Shown piece by piece: positions 27,941 through 35,918 of a stretch of 64,000 bases of DNA; position 1 is the first letter of the stretch; each line of letters begins with the position of its first letter. A model generated the notes under the pieces. The model saw nothing but the letters and a program-made list of their open reading frames with translations. It had not been told where the DNA came from and searched no databases. Origin of the DNA: Arthrobacter sp. MYb213. Lineage in GTDB: Bacteria; Actinomycetota; Actinomycetes; Actinomycetales; Micrococcaceae. The stretch is taken from the NCBI RefSeq assembly GCF_002979915.1, contig NZ_PCQA01000002.1:552838-616837 (forward strand), read 5' to 3'. The translations under genes and the position numbers were made by a program.

Positions 27941-28714
27941 CTAAGCAAGTTTCACGTACTCAGGGTACCTAGCGCTCAAGCTGTCCCCCGAAGATGTACC
28001 GGTGAGCCGGCGCTTAATCCAAGGACCCAAATGTTCTTTGACCCAGCCCATATCTTGGCGCAGTCGCTCACCGCGAGAATTGACTGGGAGTTCAGGTAGC
28101 CCAGGAAGTTTGATCTGCTCCACCCACTTAGGGTCGGCAATATTGTGCTTTCCAAGCAGTTCCAGCACCTTGTTGGCCATCAGTGTGTGACCAAATTCGT
28201 TCATGTGCAGACGGTCACCGGCCCAATAACGCAGGTCAGAAAATTCTCGCCAGCGCCAGTAATCTGCCACGATCGCCCCGTGGTTGTCAGCGATTTCGCG
28301 GATCTTCTCGTTATAGATCGCCGTGCGTGGCCGCGTCTTGTTAAAGAGCGGCGAATCGACGGTATCAAATCCGGTAAAGAGCACCACGGTACTGCCGGCC
28401 GCAACAAAGCGACGCACCATTCCGTCATAACCGCGCATTAGTGCATCTAGGTCGGCGCTCGGACGCAAAATGTCGTTACCGCCGGCATAAATAGTGACCA
28501 GATCCGGTTTCAGTGCCAACCCTGCGTCGAGTTGCTGATTGATGACCTGACCAATCTTTTTGCCACGAATCGCTAGGTTCGCGTACTGCCAATCATCTTG
28601 GGTGCACAGCACTTCGGCGACTCGGTCGGCCCAACCGCGCACGCGGTTGGGCCGCACCATGCTGATATCGCCGACGCCTTCGGAGAAGGAATCTCCTAGC
28701 GCAAGGAATTTCAT
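27941..28714 (-). CDS. SGNH/GDSL hydrolase
   Basis: 257 residues. The catalytic serine is Ser9 in FLALGDSFSEGVGD; block III is YAGGNDILRP and the D-x-x-H pair is in GDRLHMNEFGH. No signal peptide, so it is a cytoplasmic esterase or lipase-fold enzyme; the fold alone does not tell the substrate. Its start overlaps the stop of the upstream serine hydrolase by four bases (ATGA), so the two genes are translationally coupled. The C-terminal 50 residues contain an unusual basic stretch (HLGPWIKRRLTG). Confidence 0.88.
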   Translation of the reverse strand: MKFLALGDSFSEGVGDISMVRPNRVRGWADRVAEVLCTQDDWQYANLAIRGKKIGQVINQQLDAGLALKPDLVTIYAGGNDILRPSADLDALMRGYDGMVRRFVAAGSTVVLFTGFDTVDSPLFNKTRPRTAIYNEKIREIADNHGAIVADYWRWREFSDLRYWAGDRLHMNEFGHTLMANKVLELLGKHNIADPKWVEQIKLPGLPELPVNSRGERLRQDMGWVKEHLGPWIKRRLTGTSSGDSLSARYPEYVKLA

Positions 28715-29859
28715 TTTGCTCCCTTCGCCAAGATCAGCTGGCGTGCCAGCTGGCTGAGCTTCACACCAGTTGAAATGTCTTTGGGTCCTTCGTTGCGTGA
28801 AGGGATGAATCCAAAACCAAGCTGGTAGGCCGGGTCGGCGAAAGCCAACGAGGAGTTCGCCCCGTCATGGCCGTAGGCGAAGATGGAGCCGTAGTCATTG
28901 CGGGCGGTGGCCTTCATGAAGCCCACGGCGAATGCTTGCAAGAGTCCGTTGGTGCGGTCTGGACCGTACACGAGTTCGGTAGAAACCTGGGCCCAGGTAT
29001 CGGCACTGAGAATTCCTTTGCTCACTCCAAGTGCCGGTACCGCGCCAAAGGACGCGGCGTAAATTCCGGCGAGGGCTTCGGCGTTGGCCACCCCGCCCAT
29101 GGATGCTGGACCTAACTGGCGTACCTGTGCAGAGTTGGCCAGCTCGTGCCAGTTGTAAACCGGACCGGATTCTAGGGCGAAACCTGAGGTGGAGTTCACC
29201 GATAGTCCGGTTGGTGAGAATGGATCCATGAAGGCAGGTGCTTGATCAGCGGCAGGCAACACGTCACGGTAGCGTGGTTCAATTTCTGCACCGTGCCCGA
29301 TATAGGCGTCCACGCCTAGTGGTCCGCGAATGCGCTTTTCATAGACGTCTTTGAGTTCTTCTCCGGTCACCCGGCGAACGAGCTCTTCCATCAGTACGCC
29401 CATGGTGATTGCGTGGTATCCCACGATGTTCTGGCCCAGTGGCCAGATGCTTGGCATCGAGGCGAGGACCTTAGCGTATTCGGCCGAGTTCAATAGGACT
29501 TTGCTGGGGACCCCTCCAGGAACGCCGAGCACCCCGGCTTGGTGACTGAGCACTTCTCCGACGCTAAGTTTTTCTTTGCCGCCGATGGCAAATTCTGGCC
29601 AATAGGTACCTATTGGAGCGGTCGGATCAAGCACACCGTCTTGGATCAGCAACGCGATTACCAGTGCGCTCAAACCCTTAGTGCAGGAGAAGATGCAGGT
29701 CAGCCCATCACCGGATAGGTGTTCGCCGACACTGTGACTTAACACCAATTCTCCGCGGTGGTAAATGGCTAATTGGGCCGAGTAATTTTCTTCTTCTGCG
29801 GCCCGAGCTTCGAGCGCTTCGGCAAGTGGTGCGAAATCTTCTGAAATGACCGAATGCAT
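28711..29859 (-). CDS. Class C beta-lactamase-fold serine hydrolase (EstB-like)
   Basis: 382 residues. The nucleophile Ser58 and base Lys61 are in the S-x-x-K motif FSCTKG, and the tyrosine motif is GYHAITMG. No signal peptide is visible, so it is likely an intracellular esterase, not a resistance beta-lactamase. Its 3' end overlaps the SGNH hydrolase by four bases, making a two-gene hydrolase operon. Upstream is a 30-bp inverted repeat (29884-29913) that probably controls it. Substrate unknown. Confidence 0.88.
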   Translation of the reverse strand: MHSVISEDFAPLAEALEARAAEEENYSAQLAIYHRGELVLSHSVGEHLSGDGLTCIFSCTKGLSALVIALLIQDGVLDPTAPIGTYWPEFAIGGKEKLSVGEVLSHQAGVLGVPGGVPSKVLLNSAEYAKVLASMPSIWPLGQNIVGYHAITMGVLMEELVRRVTGEELKDVYEKRIRGPLGVDAYIGHGAEIEPRYRDVLPAADQAPAFMDPFSPTGLSVNSTSGFALESGPVYNWHELANSAQVRQLGPASMGGVANAEALAGIYAASFGAVPALGVSKGILSADTWAQVSTELVYGPDRTNGLLQAFAVGFMKATARNDYGSIFAYGHDGANSSLAFADPAYQLGFGFIPSRNEGPKDISTGVKLSQLARQLILAKGAK

Positions 29860-29883
29860 GAAAATCCTTAAAGTGCTTGTTAC

Positions 29884-29913
29884 TTATCAACTAACACTAG
29901 TATCAGTTGATAA
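29884..29913. promoter_or_regulatory. Inverted-repeat operator upstream of the hydrolase pair
   Basis: TTATCAACT (29884-29892) and AGTTGATAA (29905-29913) are perfect inverted arms, and the 12 bases between include a second near-palindrome (TATCAGTTGATA overlapping one arm). It lies 25 bases upstream of the serine hydrolase start, where a TetR- or MarR-type repressor would act. No regulator gene is adjacent. Confidence 0.55.
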
Positions 29914-29917
29914 AAAT

Positions 29918-30814
29918 CTATGCTTGGTTTTCTACTGTTTCTTGGCGGAACCGTAGTTTCCAGCCGGTGCTTGTCTGTTGCCACCACGAAGAGCACACCA
30001 GAACCGGTGAGTTGGCGGGGTTCATCCGATAAGCAATGAGCACCAATGACGGATCCAGTAAGCGGGCGGTCAGTAGTTGCACCGGTCCGGTTTCTGGCAA
30101 GGTGCCTGCACCGTCAAGGATTGAACGCACGGTACTGACGTCTAAGAGTGAACCGTCGCGGCAAATTTCCTGGTAGCTAGGATGCAGGAAGTCACTCACC
30201 TCGGTGAAGTTCGTGCGCACTTGTGCGTCGAGCAGTCCCTGTTCCAGCTCAAATACGGTTCCGGTGACGTCTAGGCTCGTATTTTCTTCGGCAACGGGCT
30301 CCGGCTCGGGCTGCGGCGCTTCCTCGCTAGGCGTCGTCGGCGCACTTGAACCGACGTAGCCGGGTCCTGCATCTGGCGTTTTACCGCTTTGATGCGCGGT
30401 GGCAGCTGCACGAGCGCGGTCATCTGCTTCTTCGTTGAGTTGGTGACCGGCATGGCCCTTGACCCATTCAAAGGTGTACTTACGTCCGAGAATCGCGGTA
30501 TCAAGTTCGCGCAGGATCTCCTGATTGAGTACCGGTTTGCCGTCGGCTTTCTTCCACCCTTTTTTCTTCCATCCCGGCATCCATTTGCTGATGCAATTGA
30601 TCGCGTATTGGGAGTCGCACAGGATTTTTAGTTCGGTTTCGGGTTCTTTGGCGGTGGCTCTGAAGAGTTCGAGTACCGCTTGGAGTTCACCCATATTGTT
30701 GGTTCCGTGGTCCCAACCGCCGGAGCCCCAGTTATTGTCATCGATATACCAGGCCCACCCCGCAGGTCCAGGGTTACCAAGAGCAGAACCGTCAGCTGCC
30801 GCAATGATCGTCAT
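29918..30814 (-). CDS. RNase HI fused to a C-terminal NTF2-like (DUF4440) domain
   Basis: 298 residues. Residues 1-140 are RNase HI: the catalytic carboxylates are in AAADGSALGNPGPAGWAW, TNNMGELQAV, ILCDSQYAINC and GHQLNEEADDRAR. A low-complexity proline/glutamate linker (about 150-185) leads to an NTF2-like/DUF4440 domain (about 190-298, ending LVCSSWWQQTSTGWKLRF). RNase H degrades RNA in RNA-DNA hybrids; the added domain's role is unknown. The ATG at 30814 has AGGA 9 bases upstream and gives the normal RNase H N-terminus; the longer frame to 30844 is not supported. Confidence 0.88.
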   Translation of the reverse strand: MTIIAAADGSALGNPGPAGWAWYIDDNNWGSGGWDHGTNNMGELQAVLELFRATAKEPETELKILCDSQYAINCISKWMPGWKKKGWKKADGKPVLNQEILRELDTAILGRKYTFEWVKGHAGHQLNEEADDRARAAATAHQSGKTPDAGPGYVGSSAPTTPSEEAPQPEPEPVAEENTSLDVTGTVFELEQGLLDAQVRTNFTEVSDFLHPSYQEICRDGSLLDVSTVRSILDGAGTLPETGPVQLLTARLLDPSLVLIAYRMNPANSPVLVCSSWWQQTSTGWKLRFRQETVENQA

Positions 30815-30886
30815 ATTAATAATCCTGCCATGTCCACCCCACATCTATAGACGACCTTCGCGCTCATGTTCTATTTTTAACGCACA

Positions 30887-30928
30887 GAAGTCCCGGTGGC
30901 CCCTTTTCAGGTGGTCCGCCGGGACTTC
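30887..30928 (-). terminator. Terminator after the glutathionyl-reductase-like gene
   Basis: GAAGTCCCGG (30887-30896) pairs with CCGGGACTTC (30919-30928) around a 22-base loop. It lies 50 bases beyond the stop at 30978. Confidence 0.7.
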
Positions 30929-30977
30929 GTCTTAGTCTCGTGATGTTTCTGCGTCGCTTAGTTTTTACTGCGGATTA

Positions 30978-32087
30978 TTAGGCCGGGTATAGCGGGTTGT
31001 GTCCGGCGGTCACTCGTTCTTCGGGGCGCACCTCGGCTGGCGCTGTGCCATCGAGGAAAGGACCGGAGGTAGCGAGTTCTTCACGTCCATGGGATTCGAG
31101 CCAATTACTCAGATCTGGGCCCTTGGGCACGATCTGCGTAGGGTTAATATCTTCGTGGACCACATAGTAGTGGGACTTGATCTGCTCAAAGTCTGTGGTG
31201 TCACCAAAGCCTGGGGTCTGGAATAGGTCTCGGGCATAACCCCACAGGTTTGGCATGTCGGTTAGTTTATTGCGGTTTGCCTTAAAGTGACCGTGGTACA
31301 CCGGGTCGAAGCGCGCCAGCGTGGTGAACAGCCGGATATCTGCCTCACTAATGTGGTCTCCCATGAGGAAGCGTCGAGTTTCAAGGCGCTCTTCCAGATA
31401 ATCCAGCGTGGTAAATAGCCGGTCATAGGCGTCGTTATATGACTGCTGATCGCCAGCGAATCCTGCGCGGTAGACGCCGTTATTGACCTCGGTGAAGATG
31501 CGTTTGATCAGTGGCAGCATTTCTTCAAGCGAACCTTCGGGGATCAAGTTGGGCGCGCCTTCGCGGTGAAATTCCTTCCACTGAGTGGAGAAGTCCCAGG
31601 TGATTTGTGGGTAGTCGTTGGTTACGACCGCGCCGGTTGGAATATCCACGATTGCCGGGACGGTGATCCCACGCGGGTAGTCTGCGAACCGCTTGAAGTA
31701 ATTTTCTTGGACTCGTTCGGTACCTAGAACCGGGTCCTTGCCATCCTTATCAAGATCGAAGGTCCAGCTGCGCGCGTCATGAGTGGGACCTGGCAGTGCG
31801 ACAGAAATGGCATCTTCTAACCCGAGCAGTCGGCGCGCGATTAGTGTGCGGTTGGCCCATGGACAGGCACGCGCTGCAACGAGTCGGTACCGTCCAGCTT
31901 CAACTGGCCACAGCTGTGCGCCTTCACCCAGACCAGCGTGGGGGTGGCCGATGGAACTCTGAGGTTCTCCTTGGGCAAAAGCTTCGGGACGAGGATCTGC
32001 CACGATGCGATCTTGAATGTAGTTGGTGTCTCTGGTGAAGTCACCACCGGTGACGTATGCGCCCTTAGTCGAAAATTCGTTGCTCAT
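30978..32087 (-). CDS. Xi-class glutathione transferase-like reductase (YqjG/ECM4 family)
   Basis: 369 residues. The N-terminal thioredoxin-like domain has the catalytic CPWA motif in RACPWANRTLIARRLLGLE. The all-helical C-terminal domain includes YRAGFAGDQQSYNDAYDRLF and DHISEADIRLFTTLARFD. Xi-class enzymes reduce glutathionyl-hydroquinones. Actinobacteria mostly lack glutathione and use mycothiol, so here the partner thiol is probably mycothiol (inference). The ATG at 32087 has AGGGG 5 bases upstream and is preferred over the longer frame to 32135. Confidence 0.88.
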   Translation of the reverse strand: MSNEFSTKGAYVTGGDFTRDTNYIQDRIVADPRPEAFAQGEPQSSIGHPHAGLGEGAQLWPVEAGRYRLVAARACPWANRTLIARRLLGLEDAISVALPGPTHDARSWTFDLDKDGKDPVLGTERVQENYFKRFADYPRGITVPAIVDIPTGAVVTNDYPQITWDFSTQWKEFHREGAPNLIPEGSLEEMLPLIKRIFTEVNNGVYRAGFAGDQQSYNDAYDRLFTTLDYLEERLETRRFLMGDHISEADIRLFTTLARFDPVYHGHFKANRNKLTDMPNLWGYARDLFQTPGFGDTTDFEQIKSHYYVVHEDINPTQIVPKGPDLSNWLESHGREELATSGPFLDGTAPAEVRPEERVTAGHNPLYPA

Positions 32088-32229
32088 GATCTCCCCTGAA
32101 GATTTGCCCTCGGTTGCTACAACCTGCTTATTCACAGGCTAACGCTGAGGCTGGTCGAAAAGTAGTGTGGTGTTCCCCAAAGCACGGGATGTTCTCTTGC
32201 AAACTTCCCGGAGTTCATCCGGGGATTGT

Positions 32230-32805
32230 TTAGGCGTTGACCGAGGCTGAGGCGCGAACCGTGTTCATTGCGGTAGCCCAGGAAATAAGCTGGTCAAACA
32301 TTGGCTGTACCGATCTGGCGGCCTGTTCGGTTGGCTTGAATTCTGAGAAGTTCTCAAAGTCGCTAAATAGCGAGAACATGCCGGTCTTCTGCACGTGAGC
32401 GATCTGCAGTTCGGAAAGAATACCGCGCAGGTGCTCTACCGCGCGGGCTCCCATGGCCGAGCCGTAACCCACAATGCCGGCTGCTTTATTGGTGAATTCC
32501 GCGTTCAGGTAGGACAGCGCGTTGGCCAGTGCAGGTGCGATCGAGTGGTTGTATTCAGGGGTAACGAAGATGTATCCGTCAAACTCGGCGATCTTTGCCG
32601 ACCAGAGCAAGGTGGTTTCGTTCTGGTAGTTCTGGTAGGCCGCAGGGAATGCTTCGTCTAGCAGGGGCAAGTTGTAATCGGCAATATCCACCAACTCGTA
32701 GCTGGCATCATCGCGCTGCTGAGCCTGCTCGAGTACCCACTGAGCGACGCCGTGGTTGTTACGTCCTGGGCGGGTGGATCCGGTAATAATAGCGATTTTC
32801 AACAT
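32230..32805 (-). CDS. NADPH-dependent FMN reductase
   Basis: 191 residues with a flavodoxin-like fold: IITGSTRPGRNNHGVAQWV near the N-terminus (FMN phosphate loop), and TPEYNHSIAPALANALSYL plus GYGSAMGARAVEHLRG. Members are azo/quinone/chromate reductases or flavin reductases. GGGAG lies 7 bases before the ATG at 32805, so the upstream extension to 33012 is not used; it would run through the promoter region. It is divergently arranged with the MarR gene at 32959, with a shared operator region. Confidence 0.9.
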   Translation of the reverse strand: MLKIAIITGSTRPGRNNHGVAQWVLEQAQQRDDASYELVDIADYNLPLLDEAFPAAYQNYQNETTLLWSAKIAEFDGYIFVTPEYNHSIAPALANALSYLNAEFTNKAAGIVGYGSAMGARAVEHLRGILSELQIAHVQKTGMFSLFSDFENFSEFKPTEQAARSVQPMFDQLISWATAMNTVRASASVNA

Positions 32806-32845
32806 CTTATTGCTCCCTAGCGTTGTAGTGCGCTGCCTCATTATG

Positions 32846-32905
32846 GTTGACACGTCATCAAGTCTTGCTAAAAACAACATTACACGAGATGATTGATGTG
32901 TCAAC
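32846..32905. promoter_or_regulatory. Divergent promoters with paired MarR operators
   Basis: GTTGACACGTCATCA (32846-32860) and, in inverted orientation, GTTGACACATCA (32905-32894) are near-identical. Each contains the -35 box TTGACA of one promoter. Toward the FMN reductase: TTGACA (32904-32899), 16 bases, TAATGT (32882-32877). Toward marR: TTGACA (32847-32852), 16 bases, TAAAAC (32869-32874). Binding of a MarR dimer at either site would cover a -35 box. Confidence 0.65.
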
Positions 32906-32958
32906 AACTTTGAGAGTGTGCCTCTCACTACTATTTGCATATTAGGAGAAAAGAAAAC

Positions 32959-33447
32959 ATGGGAACCGAAGATACTCGCTGGCTCAACGAGCGCGAGCAG
33001 AAACTCTGGCAAACCATCCGCGAGTTCATCTGGCAGTTCCCCAGTGCCATGGATCGTCAGCTAACCCAAGATTCCGCCATGCAATCGGGCGAATACTCGG
33101 TCCTCGCAGTGCTTTCCGAGTCAAAAGAGACTTCGCTACGCCCTGCAGAAGTAGCCAACGAGCTACGCTGGGACCGTTCTAGACTCTCACACCTTTTGCG
33201 CCGCATGGAAGCTAAAGGGCTTATCACTCGATGTTCCGATGTCCTAGACCGCCGAGGTCACCAGATCGGATTATCCGAGCAAGGCTGGCAGGCAATCCGA
33301 GAGGCCGCGCCCGCACATGTGGAGTTCATTCGTCAGTCGCTCTTCGATTCACTGACTCCTACGGAGCACGCGGCACTAGAAACTGCCTTGCCTAAGATTT
33401 TAGCCGCAATTACACCGCGAGAACCAGCGAACGTTCCAGCGGACTAG
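32959..33447 (+). CDS. MarR-family regulator (divergent from FMN reductase)
   Basis: 162 residues from the ATG at 32959, which has AGGAG 10 bases upstream; an upstream TTG at 32935 is unlikely. The winged helix is visible as LRPAEVANELRWDRSRLSHLL followed by RRMEAKGLITR and DRRGHQIGLSEQGWQAI. MarR regulators of this kind repress a divergent reductase gene and release it on binding a quinone or phenolic. The inverted operators in the intergenic region support autoregulation and control of the FMN reductase. The 3' end overlaps the convergent ABC exporter gene by four bases. Confidence 0.9.
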   Translation: MGTEDTRWLNEREQKLWQTIREFIWQFPSAMDRQLTQDSAMQSGEYSVLAVLSESKETSLRPAEVANELRWDRSRLSHLLRRMEAKGLITRCSDVLDRRGHQIGLSEQGWQAIREAAPAHVEFIRQSLFDSLTPTEHAALETALPKILAAITPREPANVPAD

Positions 33448-35285
33448 CTGCGCTGCTGAGCCAATTCACTATTGTTTACCAACCGAGCAAATTTACCGTC
33501 CAACTTGACCAACTCGTCAAAGGTTCCTGACTCAATAATCTGCCCCTCGTCGAGCACTACAATCTTGTCGGCGCGCAACACGGTGCTCAACCGGTGAGCA
33601 ATCAACAAGGTGGTTCGCCCCAAAGCCAGCTCATCCAAGGCTTGTTGGACCAGTGCTTCGGTGACCGTATCTAAGGCACTGGTAGCCTCATCCAGGACCA
33701 GCACCTTTGGTTGGCGCAACATCGTGCGGGCGATGGCCAGGCGTTGTTGTTCACCGCCGGAGAAGCGGTGACCACGCTGCCCAACCTGGGTATCTATCCC
33801 CTCGGGGAGGGAACGAATGAGCTCCGCGATTTGCGCCGCTTCCAAAGCGTTCCACAATTGTTGCTCATCGGCGTTCGGGGCAGCCCAAAGTAAGTTCTCG
33901 CGAACACTAGCGTGTAGCAAATAGCTTTCCTGCGCCACCACAGAGACTACCTCCGCAATGTCCTGCGGTTGCACGTGGCTTAGCTGCACACCATCCAAGC
34001 TCACGGTTCCCGAGCTTGGATCCAGTAGTCGTGGGACTAGGGATCCGAGTGTTGATTTGCCCGAGCCGGTAGCCCCGACCACCGCGGTCATGGTGCCTGC
34101 CTCGAGCTTTAGGTTGATCCCCCGCAAGGTATCGGCACGCGCCCCGGGATACCGAAAATCTACATCCTTGAATTCCAATTCACCGCGCACCGCATCGTGA
34201 ACCAATCGACGTGGCTGGTTTGGCACCGGTAGCGCCTGGTCAGCGTCGAGGAACTCAAACACGCGACTAAAGAGCGCCAGCGCCGAGACCCACTGAATAG
34301 AAATACTCATCAGCCCCATCACCGGCCGGAATATTCCTGCCTGTAACCCGGTAAAAGCAACGAGAGTACCAATACTCATGCCATCCCCGGTGACCGGAAG
34401 CCCGGCAACGATATAAAGTATCGCCGGCACTCCGGAGAAAATAATCGACATCGCGGCCATCCGCCAGCGTCCAGCGAGCGCACTACGCATTTCCAGATCA
34501 ATGAGTTTTGAGCTGGAGTCGGTGAACTGTTCGGCGTCCAAGGTGCCAGTACCCATCACCTTGGCAAGACGAACCCCGGAGATACTGAGTCGCTCTTCAA
34601 TAATCGAGGTGAGCGTGGACATTTCACGCTGTCGCGCGCCGGTGATTTTCCGGCGCAGTTTTGCTGTTTGCTTGGCAAGGATAATCGCCGGCGGCAAAAC
34701 CACGAGCGAGATCAGACTCAGCTGCCAGGAAATTGCCACCATCGCGCAGGCTGTAGCAACCACGGTGGTGAGGTTGGAAGCGATGGAGGTGGCCGAGTTG
34801 GTGATCACCGATTGCATCTGTCCAACATCATTGGTCAGCCGTGACTGCACCTCGCCAGAGCGAGCATTGGTGAAGAAACCCAGAGATTGTTTTTGCAGGT
34901 GAGTGAACAGTGTCGTACGCAACCTATGCATGACCTTTTGGCCCATCAGGGTGGCCCGCCAGGTTTGCACCACTCCGAGTACCGCGTTTACCAAGGCAAT
35001 GAGTACCAACCCACCGGCCAGCGCTAACAGTAGTTTGACGTTTTGCTCTGGGATGGCCACATCGATCAGTTCCCTGATGATGAATGGCTGCGCCAAGCCA
35101 ATCAGCGATGACGCGACGATTAGTAGCATTACGAAAATTACCGTGCGCAGATGTGGACGGAAAAGTTGCGCAATGCGGCGCAGCGAGACGGGATGCTCCT
35201 GCAACCATTCTTTATCTTTTTGGGAATTCCCCGCGCGGGCGCCGCCTGCCCCACCGCCGGGTCCACCCATCGGCATAGCAACCAT
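33444..35285 (-). CDS. ABC-type exporter half-transporter (multidrug/lipid type)
   Basis: 613 residues. The N-terminus is glycine-rich (MPMGGPGGGAGGARAG), then a six-helix membrane domain to about residue 330. The nucleotide-binding domain has Walker A VGATGSGKSTLGS, the signature FSGGEQQRLAIARTML, Walker B VLVLDEATSALD and the H-loop LLIAHRLS. Homodimers of this type export drugs, lipids or peptides. The ATG at 35285 has GGAGG 5 bases upstream; a longer frame starting at 35354 is not supported. Divergent from a MarR gene at 35381 with an inverted repeat between. Confidence 0.92.
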   Translation of the reverse strand: MVAMPMGGPGGGAGGARAGNSQKDKEWLQEHPVSLRRIAQLFRPHLRTVIFVMLLIVASSLIGLAQPFIIRELIDVAIPEQNVKLLLALAGGLVLIALVNAVLGVVQTWRATLMGQKVMHRLRTTLFTHLQKQSLGFFTNARSGEVQSRLTNDVGQMQSVITNSATSIASNLTTVVATACAMVAISWQLSLISLVVLPPAIILAKQTAKLRRKITGARQREMSTLTSIIEERLSISGVRLAKVMGTGTLDAEQFTDSSSKLIDLEMRSALAGRWRMAAMSIIFSGVPAILYIVAGLPVTGDGMSIGTLVAFTGLQAGIFRPVMGLMSISIQWVSALALFSRVFEFLDADQALPVPNQPRRLVHDAVRGELEFKDVDFRYPGARADTLRGINLKLEAGTMTAVVGATGSGKSTLGSLVPRLLDPSSGTVSLDGVQLSHVQPQDIAEVVSVVAQESYLLHASVRENLLWAAPNADEQQLWNALEAAQIAELIRSLPEGIDTQVGQRGHRFSGGEQQRLAIARTMLRQPKVLVLDEATSALDTVTEALVQQALDELALGRTTLLIAHRLSTVLRADKIVVLDEGQIIESGTFDELVKLDGKFARLVNNSELAQQRS

Positions 35286-35298
35286 GAGCACCTCCGAG

Positions 35299-35324
35299 AT
35301 TCTTGTTCTATTTACCTCAAGAAT
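35299..35324. promoter_or_regulatory. Inverted repeat between ABC exporter and marR
   Basis: ATTCTTG (35299-35305) and CAAGAAT (35318-35324) are perfect arms 12 bases apart. They lie 14 bases from the exporter start codon in the 95-base intergenic region. A MarR operator is the simplest reading. Just beside it, AGAGGTAACCTC (from 35329) is a second short near-palindrome. Confidence 0.5.
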
Positions 35325-35380
35325 AGCAGAGGTAACCTCACTATGTGGTTTCATCTTGAAATTGTTGGGAAAAACACCCT

Positions 35381-35842
35381 ATGCTTAAGCACATGCTTCC
35401 CCAAGAGTCCGGCCCTGACTTGGTCGACCTGTTCAATCGCAGTTCTCGTATGCTTCGTGGCAAATGGCGCCGCGCCTTGACCCCTTACGACATCACACCT
35501 CATCAAGTTCGTACCATGATGCTTTTAGGACGCGTTGATGCCGAAGGCCTGCGCAACTCACAACTCGCCGAAAAGCTACATATTGCCCCGCGTTCTACCA
35601 CCGAGGTCATCGACCAGCTGGTCGCCAAGGACTTGGCCACCCGCACCCCGGACCCTGCGGATCGTCGCGCCAGCTTGATCACGCTAACCGATGCGGGCCG
35701 TAAACTGCTGCAAAAATTACATGGCGAACGGAAGCAAAGCCACGAAGAATTTTTCTCCACCCTCGGCGAAGCTGACCGTGCAGAACTCAGCAGAATCTTG
35801 GGTATCCTCGTGGCAGACGCGCCCGGTGACCCACGCTGTTAG
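35381..35842 (+). CDS. MarR-family regulator (divergent from ABC exporter)
   Basis: 153 residues. The winged helix-turn-helix is LRNSQLAEKLHIAPRSTTEV followed by IDQLVAKDLATRTPDPADRR and RASLITLTDAGRKLL. It is transcribed away from the exporter gene and shares a 95-base promoter region with it. The likely role is repression of the exporter until a substrate binds. It ends just before a 19-bp bidirectional terminator. Confidence 0.9.
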   Translation: MLKHMLPQESGPDLVDLFNRSSRMLRGKWRRALTPYDITPHQVRTMMLLGRVDAEGLRNSQLAEKLHIAPRSTTEVIDQLVAKDLATRTPDPADRRASLITLTDAGRKLLQKLHGERKQSHEEFFSTLGEADRAELSRILGILVADAPGDPRC

Positions 35843-35862
35843 ATAACTAATTTAAACCGCGG

Positions 35863-35907
35863 AAGGGTGGTTCCACAGGCAATGTAACTGCCTGTGGAAC
35901 CACCCTT
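35863..35907. terminator. Bidirectional terminator
   Basis: A perfect 19-bp stem (35863-35881 with 35889-35907; arms begin AAGGGTGGTTCC and end GGAACCACCCTT) with a 7-base loop. It separates the marR gene from the convergent siderophore gene and ends on a run of T on the plus strand. Confidence 0.92.
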
Positions 35908-35918
35908 TTCCGTCTGGG

